From assembly GCF_900105065.1 (NCBI RefSeq), contig NZ_LT629749.1, positions 3,100,001 through 3,164,000 of the forward strand: a stretch of 64,000 bases of DNA, written 5' to 3'. A model generated the notes under the pieces. The model was not told the origin of the DNA, searched no databases, and saw only the letters and a list, made by a program, of their open reading frames with translations. Below are positions 57,852 through 64,000 of the stretch, in pieces. A program made the position numbers and the translations under genes. The stretch's first letter is position 1; each line of letters starts with the position of its first letter. This DNA comes from Friedmanniella luteola (lineage in GTDB: Bacteria; Actinomycetota; Actinomycetes; Propionibacteriales; Propionibacteriaceae).

Positions 57852-58152
57852 CGACCCGTCCTCTCTACTGAAACGGTGTCCGATCCCCCGATGGTCCTCA
57901 CGTCCCAGCGAACCAACGCTGGTAGCGTAGGACGGTCGCCGCGGACGCGACAGAGCGGTGTCCTGTATAGGACATGTCCTAAAGCTGACAGGCTCGACGG
58001 CTGCGGTGGGTCCCACTCCTCGGTACGGTCATCACGAGTGTCGAGGAGATGAACCCCCGAGCATCTTCTCGACACTCCCACCTCGTCGCCGGCTCGCGCC
58101 GGGCCGGGAGCGCTCGGCGCCCCGCAGCCCCCGCCGGCTCCCCCGACCCGGC
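57852..58152. other. Gap between convergent genes with operator-like repeats and a hairpin
   Basis: About 300 bases without a gene. TGTCCT-GTAT-AGGACA (57959-57974) runs into AGGACATGTCCT (57969-57980), three alternating copies of one half-site that form two overlapping palindromes. A terminator-like hairpin follows at 58038-58075. Nothing else was recognised. Confidence 0.5.
58038..58075. terminator. 14-bp hairpin between the ROK and sugar dehydrogenase genes
   Basis: GTGTCGAGGAGATG (58038-58051) pairs with CATCTTCTCGACAC (58062-58075), with one G-T pair and a 10-base loop. It can serve both converging transcripts. Confidence 0.65.
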
Positions 58153-59355
58153 TCACGTCAGCCGGAGGCGGAGGATCTTGTCGTCGTCCCGGCCGGGGTC
58201 CACCCGGCCGTCGGTGTTGCTGGTGGTCACCCACAGCGTGCGGTCCGGCGCCAGGGCCACGGTCCGCAGCCGGCCGTGCTCGCCGGCGAACCAGGCCCGC
58301 GGCCGGCCGGCCCGGGTGCCGTCCAGCGGGACGGCGAACAGGCAGCGGCCCTGCAGCGCGCCGACGAAGGCGGTGGAGCCCGCGATCGCCACCCCGGCCG
58401 GGGAGCAGGTGCTGGTCGGCGACCAGGTCGCGGCCGGTGCCGTGGACCGGGAGCCCTCCGCACGGCCCTCGACGTCGGGCCACCCGTAGTCGCGGCCCGC
58501 CCGGACCAGGTTGAGCTCGTCGGCCTCCTTGTCCCCGAACTCGGTGGCCCACAGCCGGCCCGCGTCGTCGAAGGCCAGGCCCTCGACGTTGCGGTGGCCG
58601 TAGGACCAGGTGCGGTTGCCGAAGGGGTTGCCCGCGGCGGCGCGGCCGTCGGGCCGGAGCCGGAGGATCTTGCCGGCCAGCGAACCGCGGTCCTGGGCGA
58701 GGTCCCGCTGCTCGGCGTCGCCCGTCGAGACCAGCAGGCGGCCGCCGCGGTCGAAGAGCAGCCGTCCCCCGTGGTGGTGGGTGCTGGTGGGGATGCCGGC
58801 CAGCACGACCCGGGGCCGGCCCAGCCGGCCACCGCGCAGGCTCATCCGCACCACCCGGTCGTCGTCGGCGGTGGTGATGTGGGCGAAGAGCGTCTCCTCG
58901 TCGCCCGGGGCCAGGGCCAGCCCCAGCAACCCGCCCTCGCCGAGACCGGTGGGGGCGACGACGCCGGCCACCTCGCCCAGCGTGCGCGTCCGGCCGCCCG
59001 GGGTGACCCGGCGCAGCCGCGCCGTCCCGCGCTCGCCGACCAGGGCGTCCCCGGACGCCAGGAAGACCAGCCCCCAGGGGACGTCGAGCCCGTCGGCGAC
59101 GACGTCGTCGAGCACCGGGGTGGGGTGCCGCGGGACCCTCGGCGTGGGGCTCGGGCTCGGCGTCGTCCGGGTCGGGGTCGCGGAGGCCGACCGGCCCGCC
59201 GGCGAGGCCGGCCCGGGCGGCAGTGGCGTCGACCCGGACGTGGACCCATCCGCGGCGGACGGGCCGGTCGCCGGGACCGGGTCGGCGCTGCACCCCACCG
59301 CGGCCCCGAGGGCCGCCGCGGACGAACCGAGCAGGAGGGTGCGCCGGGTCAGCAT
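58153..59355 (-). CDS. PQQ-dependent sugar dehydrogenase-type lipoprotein
   Basis: A 400-residue beta-propeller of the soluble glucose/sorbosone dehydrogenase family that oxidises sugars with PQQ. It has a twin-arginine-like start (TRRTLLLGSS), a lipobox ending GAAVGC (Cys22) and a Ser/Thr/Pro linker. The propeller contains LDVPWGLVFLASGDALVGERG, STHHHGGRLLF (likely catalytic His) and GHRNVEGLAFDDAGRLWATEFG. It should be lipid-anchored outside the cell. PQQ biosynthesis genes are not in the window, so activity depends on PQQ from elsewhere. Confidence 0.85.
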   Translation of the reverse strand: MLTRRTLLLGSSAAALGAAVGCSADPVPATGPSAADGSTSGSTPLPPGPASPAGRSASATPTRTTPSPSPTPRVPRHPTPVLDDVVADGLDVPWGLVFLASGDALVGERGTARLRRVTPGGRTRTLGEVAGVVAPTGLGEGGLLGLALAPGDEETLFAHITTADDDRVVRMSLRGGRLGRPRVVLAGIPTSTHHHGGRLLFDRGGRLLVSTGDAEQRDLAQDRGSLAGKILRLRPDGRAAAGNPFGNRTWSYGHRNVEGLAFDDAGRLWATEFGDKEADELNLVRAGRDYGWPDVEGRAEGSRSTAPAATWSPTSTCSPAGVAIAGSTAFVGALQGRCLFAVPLDGTRAGRPRAWFAGEHGRLRTVALAPDRTLWVTTSNTDGRVDPGRDDDKILRLRLT

Positions 59356-59515
59356 GGGTCGATCCTCCCGCGGACCCCGAGCCGGTGGCGCGGCGAGGGA
59401 CCGAGGTCTGGGACCTCCGGCCCTGGTGGCCGCCCCTCAGCGGCACCTACCGTGGAGGCCTCGGGGTTGTCCCGCGGTCGTCGCCCGGCCGCTCGTCCCC
59501 TCTGGAGACCCCCCG

Positions 59516-60487
59516 ATGACCTCCTCGCTGCTCCGGCCTGCCCGCTGGGCCGCCACACTCCTCACCGCGCTCACGCTCGCGGCGGGGATCGGCGCGGCCA
59601 CCCCGGCCTCCGCCGCCACGCCGAACCCCCCGGTGCCGGCGTCGCTCCCCGCGGGGATCGAGCCGCTCTCGGGCTATGTGCCCGCCACCTCCTGCGACCC
59701 GACGGCCAAGCCGGGCGCGGTGGCGCTCGGCACGCTGCTGACCACGACCTACCCGGGCACCAGGTTCGGCAGCGCCAGGACCTGCGGCGCCGACACCAGC
59801 GAGCACTACGACGGCCGCGCGGTGGACTGGATGAACTCCGTGCGGGTGAGGAAGGAGGCGGCCCAGGCCAAGGCCCTGATCAGCTGGCTGACCGCGACGG
59901 ACGCCGACGGCAACGCCCACGCCAACGCCCGCCGGCTCGGGGTCATGTACATCATCTGGAACGGCAAGATCTGGGGCGCGTACTCGGCCGAGCGCGGCTG
60001 GCGGGCCTACTCCTCCTGCGCCGACCACCCGGAGAAGGGCTGGGACAGCACCTGCCACCGCGACCACGTCCACCTCTCGCTCACCTGGGCCGGGGCGATG
60101 AAGCGGACCTCCTACTGGACCGGCGAGGTCGCCGCCACCGACTACGGCCCCTGCCGGGCGAAGGACCTGAACTGGGCGCTCCCCTACGCCGGGCCGCGCC
60201 CCACCCCCTGCCCGCGGCACCCCCGGGTGACGCCGCCCGAGGGCGCCTCGGCGACCCTCAGGGCGCTCACCACCTACTCGGGCGTGCGGCTGCGTCCCGG
60301 CGCCCGCGGGCCGGCCGTCACGGCCGTGCAGAAGGCCCTGGGGGTCAGCGCCACGGGCAGCTACGGCACGGCCACCAGGTCGGCGGTGAAGAAGTTCCAG
60401 ACCGGGCAGCGGCTGACCAGCAGCGGGAACGTCAACACCGCCACCTGGCGGGCGCTGCTGAGGGTGAACGCCCCGGAGGTCTCCTGA
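59516..60487 (+). CDS. Secreted M15-like peptidase with peptidoglycan-binding domain
   Basis: 323 residues. The signal peptide has a hydrophobic core at 12-28 and an ASA cleavage site near 33. The middle domain carries the M15-type zinc motifs SEHYDGRAVDW and DHVHLSL. The C-terminal peptidoglycan-binding_1 domain reads LRPGARGPAVTAVQKALGV and TRSAVKKFQTGQRL. Paired Cys suggest disulphides. It probably cleaves cell-wall peptides (carboxypeptidase-like), though some relatives lack activity. It converges on the permease gene. Confidence 0.82.
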   Translation: MTSSLLRPARWAATLLTALTLAAGIGAATPASAATPNPPVPASLPAGIEPLSGYVPATSCDPTAKPGAVALGTLLTTTYPGTRFGSARTCGADTSEHYDGRAVDWMNSVRVRKEAAQAKALISWLTATDADGNAHANARRLGVMYIIWNGKIWGAYSAERGWRAYSSCADHPEKGWDSTCHRDHVHLSLTWAGAMKRTSYWTGEVAATDYGPCRAKDLNWALPYAGPRPTPCPRHPRVTPPEGASATLRALTTYSGVRLRPGARGPAVTAVQKALGVSATGSYGTATRSAVKKFQTGQRLTSSGNVNTATWRALLRVNAPEVS

Positions 60488-60571
60488 CCGACAGCGGGCG
60501 GGGACGCGGCCGGACCGACGCGGCGGAGCGCCCCGGGTCGGTGTGACCCGGGGCGCCCGGTCCCGGCGCGG

Positions 60572-62293
60572 TCAGCGCACCGCCGGCTGGGCGGGCAGCA
60601 CGTGGTCGGCGACCTTGTCCGTGCTGAGGCAGAGCGAGCAGACCGCCGCTCCGTGCGTCTGGCACGCCGCCATGTCGGGCCGCTCGTAGTCCTGGCGGCA
60701 GACGTGGCAGGTCAGCACCGCGTCGGACGGGTTGCCGTGCTCGTCGAGCACCGGCAGGTCCAGGCCGTCGTCGGAGCGCAGCGGGTCGGCCGGGTCGGCC
60801 CGGCGCAGGTAGTAGCGGCCCCGCGTCGCCACGGCGAGCACCGGCGGCAGGACGAGGGCGAGTCCGATGGCCACCAGCGGGGAGTAGGGCTGGAGACCCT
60901 CCCCCAGCCCGCCGAAGAACACCAGGATGGAGACGCCGGCCGCGACGAGCATCGACCCGAAGCCGACCGGGTTGACGTCGTAGAGCATCCCGCGGCGGAA
61001 CTCCGGCTGCAGCGGGCTGAGCTTCAGCAGGTACTTGTTGAAGGTGATGTCGGAGGCCACCGTGACGATCCAGGCCATCCCGCAGTTGGCGTAGAACCCG
61101 AGGATGGTGTTGAGGAAGTCGAACATGTTCGCCTCCATCAGCACCAGGGCGATCAGCAGGTTGAAGCCCAGGAAGACCAGCCGGCCCGGGTACCGCTTGG
61201 TGATCCGGGTGAAGGAGTTGGTCCACGCCAGCGAGCCCGAGTAGGCGTTGGTGACGTTGATCTTGACCTGGCTGATCACCACCAGCACGACGGCGAGGCC
61301 GAGCGCCACCGGCGCCGGCATGATGTCGCGGTAGATCTCCAGGAACTGGTGCACCGGCTGGTTGGCGACGGCGGCCCCGTCGGCCACGTGGGCGATGATG
61401 TAGACGGCCAGGAACAGCCCGATCACCTGCTTGACGGCCCCGAAGATCACCCAGCCCGGTCCGGCGAGGACCACCGCCCGCCACCAGCGGCGCGAGTTCT
61501 CCGGCGTCCGGGGCGGCATGAAGCGCAGGTAGTCGATCTGCTCGGCGATCTGGGCGATCAGGGACAGGCAGACCCCGGCGGCCAGCATCACCGAGCCCAG
61601 GTTCGGTTCGCCCTGGCCGTTCTCGCCCTGGTAGGCGAAGAACGACGCGACCGACTCCGGGTGCGCCACCACCAGGTAGACGAACGGCACCACCATGAGC
61701 ACCAGCCACAGCGGCGTCGTCCACAGCTGCAGCTTGGTCAGCACCTTCATGCCGTAGACCACCAGCGGGAAGATGATCACGGTCGACACCGCGTACCCCG
61801 CCCACAGCGGGACGCCGAGGCCGAGCTGCAGGCCCTGGGCCATGATCGAACCCTCGAGCGCGAAGAAGATGAAGGTGAACGTCGCGAAGATGACGTTGCT
61901 GACCACCGATCCGTAGTAGCCGAACCCGCTGCCGCGGGTGATCAGGTCCAGGTCGAGGTTGTAGCGCGCCGCGTAGTAGGCGACCGGGAAGCCGGTCAGG
62001 AAGATCACGACGGCGAAGACGGCGATCCCCCAGAGCGCGTTCGTGGTGCCGTAGGAGATGCCGATGTTGGCGCCGATGGCGAAGTCGGCGAGGTAGGCGA
62101 TCCCGCCGAGCGCGGAGACCGCGACGACCCCGGTCGACCAGCGCCGGTAGTGGCGGGGGGCGAACCGGAGGGTGTAGTCCTCCAGCGTCTCCTTGGTGGC
62201 CGCGCTCGCGTCGAGCGGCGTTGCGGCGCCGGGGGCGACCGGTGGCGCGGCCGCGGTCACCACCTCGCCCTCCGGCCGGGTGTCTGAGGTCAT
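60572..62293 (-). CDS. NCS1-family purine/cytosine permease-like transporter with C-terminal zinc ribbon
   Basis: 573 residues. About 12 membrane helices of the nucleobase-cation-symporter-1 family are seen, with SALGGIAYLADFAIGANIGISYG at the start and INVTNAYSGSLAWTNSF in the middle. The unusual cytoplasmic tail (about 530-565) holds CHVC, C-x-x-H and CSLC pairs (TCHVCRQDY, ACQTHGAAVCSLC), a probable zinc-binding module. ATG at 62293 follows AGGAG. The substrate is unknown. It is divergent from a GAF regulator that probably controls it. Confidence 0.85.
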   Translation of the reverse strand: MTSDTRPEGEVVTAAAPPVAPGAATPLDASAATKETLEDYTLRFAPRHYRRWSTGVVAVSALGGIAYLADFAIGANIGISYGTTNALWGIAVFAVVIFLTGFPVAYYAARYNLDLDLITRGSGFGYYGSVVSNVIFATFTFIFFALEGSIMAQGLQLGLGVPLWAGYAVSTVIIFPLVVYGMKVLTKLQLWTTPLWLVLMVVPFVYLVVAHPESVASFFAYQGENGQGEPNLGSVMLAAGVCLSLIAQIAEQIDYLRFMPPRTPENSRRWWRAVVLAGPGWVIFGAVKQVIGLFLAVYIIAHVADGAAVANQPVHQFLEIYRDIMPAPVALGLAVVLVVISQVKINVTNAYSGSLAWTNSFTRITKRYPGRLVFLGFNLLIALVLMEANMFDFLNTILGFYANCGMAWIVTVASDITFNKYLLKLSPLQPEFRRGMLYDVNPVGFGSMLVAAGVSILVFFGGLGEGLQPYSPLVAIGLALVLPPVLAVATRGRYYLRRADPADPLRSDDGLDLPVLDEHGNPSDAVLTCHVCRQDYERPDMAACQTHGAAVCSLCLSTDKVADHVLPAQPAVR

Positions 62294-62517
62294 GCGGTGC
62301 TCCTGGGGGACGAGGGTGGACGTCGCCCCGGCAGGGCCAGGAGCAGAGGACTCGGCTGGCCGCCACCGGCCGCGTCGCAGGTCGTCCTCAGCATCGTGAC
62401 CAGGGGTTACACAGCGGTTCCGGCGCGGTTAAGAGCGGCGTCCGGCCCGCCGGACGGGCCACCGCCACCGGGTCCGCACGGCTGCTCCGACCGGCCCCGC
62501 CCCCGCCGGACCGCGGC

Positions 62518-62523
62518 TACAGT
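62518..62523 (+). promoter_or_regulatory. -10 box (TACAGT) of a probable leaderless promoter
   Basis: TACAGT lies 7 bases before the ATG at 62531, with no ribosome site between them. Confidence 0.5.
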
Positions 62524-62530
62524 GGCCGCC

Positions 62531-63832
62531 ATGGAGCCCTCCAGCGGCCTGGCACTGCCGCCGGGCTCGGACCCGAGGTGGCGGTCGCGCTACCTGCGGA
62601 CCGCCCACGACGACTTCCTGAGCACCGGGCACGTCGACCGCGGGCTGCGGCCCCTGGTGGTCGAGTCGTGGCGGCGCAGCGTGGGGCACGGCGTCGACCC
62701 CGAGCTGAGCGCTCCGCCCATCCGGCTGGCCGACGACCGGCTCGCGGACCTGCGCGCCGGCCACCCGCTGGCCGCCGCCATGCCGGTGATCCGGCGGCTG
62801 CTGCTGGAGTCCGCGGCCGACGCCGGGCTGCTGGTGGCGGTGAGCGACGCGGCCGGCCAGCTGCTCTGGGTGGAGGGCGCCCGCGCGGTGCTCGCCAAGG
62901 CCGAGCGGGTGCACTTCATGGCCGGCGCCGACTGGAGCGAGACGGCGGCCGGCACCAACGCGCCCGGCACGGCGCTGGCCCTCGGCACGCCGGTGCAGAT
63001 CCTCGGCGCCGAGCACCTCACCCGCTCGGCGGCGGAATGGAGCTGCTCGGCCGCCCCGATCCACGAGCCCGACACCGGGGCCATCCTGGGGGTGCTCGAC
63101 CTGACGGGCGGTCCGGAGGTGGTGACGCCGCAGACCCTGACCCTGGTCCGGGCGACGGTCGCCGCGGTCGAGGCCGAGCTCGCCCTGGAGCGGCTGGCGC
63201 CGCGCCGCGCGGGGCGGGTGATGGAGCGGGGGTGGAGCCCGCCGCTGCGGCAGCCGCCGGTGCTGCGGGTGCTCGGCCAGCGGGGCGCGCGGCTGACGCA
63301 CGACGAGACCTCGACCACCCTCAGCCTGCGGCACAGCGAGATCCTCCTGCTGCTGGCCGAGCACCCGGCCGGGCTCAGCGCCGCCGAGCTGGCGGTCGCC
63401 CTCAGCGAGGAGGAGCTCTCGCTGGTGACCGTCCGGGCCGAGCTGTCGCGGCTGCGGACGCTGCTCGGGCCGCTGCGGCTGGCTTCGCGGCCCTACCGGG
63501 TGGACGACGGCCTCACCTCCGACCTGACCGTCCTGCGCGGGCACCTCGCGACGGGTCGGGTGCGGCAGGCGGTCGCGGCCTACCCCGGACCGCTGCTGCC
63601 CACCTCGACCGCGCCCGCCGTCGCCGAGCTCCGCGAGGAGCTGCACATGCTGCTCCGCTCGGCCCTGCTGGCGCAGGGCGACCCGGACGCCCTGCTCTCC
63701 TTCGCCGACACCGCCCACGGCCACGGCGACTACGAGATCTGGGCGGCCGCGCTCGCCGCCCTCCCACCCCGGTCCCCCCGCTACGCCCAGGTCGCCGCAC
63801 ACGTCGACCGCCTGGACGGGGTCTTGGCCTGA
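62531..63832 (+). CDS. GAF-domain transcriptional regulator
   Basis: 433 residues. The N-terminal ESWRRSVGHGVDPELSAPPI resembles the start of acetoin/sigma54-type GAF activators. The GAF domain (about 75-220) includes GADWSETAAGTNAPGTALAL and WSCSAAPIHEPDTGAILGVLDLTG. The C-terminal part (about 255-340) has a helix-turn-helix-like SLRHSEILLLLAEHPAGLSAAELAVAL. No AAA+ domain is present, so it is not a sigma54 activator. It likely senses a small molecule and controls the divergent permease gene or genes right of the window. Confidence 0.82.
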   Translation: MEPSSGLALPPGSDPRWRSRYLRTAHDDFLSTGHVDRGLRPLVVESWRRSVGHGVDPELSAPPIRLADDRLADLRAGHPLAAAMPVIRRLLLESAADAGLLVAVSDAAGQLLWVEGARAVLAKAERVHFMAGADWSETAAGTNAPGTALALGTPVQILGAEHLTRSAAEWSCSAAPIHEPDTGAILGVLDLTGGPEVVTPQTLTLVRATVAAVEAELALERLAPRRAGRVMERGWSPPLRQPPVLRVLGQRGARLTHDETSTTLSLRHSEILLLLAEHPAGLSAAELAVALSEEELSLVTVRAELSRLRTLLGPLRLASRPYRVDDGLTSDLTVLRGHLATGRVRQAVAAYPGPLLPTSTAPAVAELREELHMLLRSALLAQGDPDALLSFADTAHGHGDYEIWAAALAALPPRSPRYAQVAAHVDRLDGVLA

Positions 63833-63927
63833 GCCGCCGGTGATCCCGGCGCAGGTCGGGCTCAGCAACGGCAGGCAACGCCGCGGCCCCCGACCACCAC
63901 CGCTCCGCGCGCCGCCGGATGGAGGAG

Positions 63928-63956
63928 AAGAGCGTGAACACGCTCTTCGTTCACGC
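63928..63956. other. Mutually exclusive hairpins near the window end
   Basis: AAGAGCG (63928-63934) can pair with CGCTCTT (63941-63947), and GCGTGAAC (63932-63939) can pair with GTTCACGC (63949-63956), but not both at once. A short frame from ATG 63919 (MEEKSVNTLFVHARRR) with no known family covers it and runs out of the window. No gene is called after 63832. Confidence 0.3.
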
Positions 63957-64000
63957 ACGACGACGACACCGGCGGTCAGAGCGCGGAGCGCGTCCGAGCG

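Noticed and set aside
63833-64000. A gene at the right edge
   Set aside because: Only a short frame of about 27 codons from ATG 63919 is visible, lacking a family match and cut by the window; support is insufficient.

Overview
The window is chromosomal DNA of a very GC-rich actinobacterium (Actinomycetota). The evidence is dense high-GC coding, frequent GTG starts, 4-base stop/start overlaps, TAnnnT -10 boxes placed 6-7 bases before start codons (leaderless mRNAs), monoderm Tad pilus genes without a secretin, and the families DUF4192, SNF2-SWIM and amtB-glnK-glnD. A member of the Propionibacteriales or Geodermatophilales is likely, but the genus cannot be read from sequence alone. No rRNA, tRNA, CRISPR, transposase or phage gene was found.

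Layout. 1-3.8 kb: the edge of an oxidoreductase gene, then a sugar ABC importer (binding protein and two permeases, no ATPase), ending in a 20-base-periodic inverted-repeat element. 3.8-8.4 kb: lepA, a phosphotransferase, rpsT and holA. 8.5-10.7 kb: two poorly known genes inserted where comEC and holA normally adjoin. 10.7-15 kb: comEC, comEA and a DegV gene. 15-18 kb: a PH-GNAT fusion and two tandem endonuclease/exonuclease/phosphatase-fold membrane proteins. 18-20.8 kb: leuS behind a leader peptide with adjacent Leu codons, a hairpin and a T-tailed terminator. 21-28.4 kb: a Tad/Flp pilus operon.

28.6-40.6 kb: an AlkZ-like protein, galE, amtB-glnK-glnD behind GTCAC repeats, a PfkB kinase, DUF4192, a DUF4352-like lipid-anchored or membrane protein, an aldose-1-epimerase-like protein, a VIT transporter and a rhomboid protease. 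40.5-46.7 kb: a signalling island with an HPt protein, a single-domain receiver, a membrane PAS histidine kinase, a pyruvoyl-dependent arginine decarboxylase, a GNAT-like protein, an OmpR-type regulator and an HPt-like protein whose phospho-acceptor His is replaced by Leu.

46.8-56.5 kb: an SDR, an aldo/keto reductase, an SNF2-SWIM helicase, and the locus judged most novel. That locus holds a 120-residue Asp/Gly/Ala repeat protein with no Lys or Arg, two perfect hairpins, a JmjC (cupin_4) 2-oxoglutarate/Fe(II) hydroxylase and a sucrase/ferredoxin-like [2Fe-2S] protein. A second Fe/2OG enzyme (DUF1479) follows. 56.5-64 kb: a ROK regulator with an evident operator, a PQQ-type sugar dehydrogenase lipoprotein, a secreted M15 peptidase with a peptidoglycan-binding domain, an NCS1 permease with a C-terminal zinc ribbon, and a divergent GAF regulator.

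How the genes work together. The repeat protein, hydroxylase and ferredoxin-like genes look like a substrate-plus-modifying-enzyme unit. The 40-46 kb island could couple a phosphorelay to agmatine production. The nitrogen genes form a transporter, PII and PII-modifying enzyme unit. These system-level readings are inference; the individual family calls are mostly firm.
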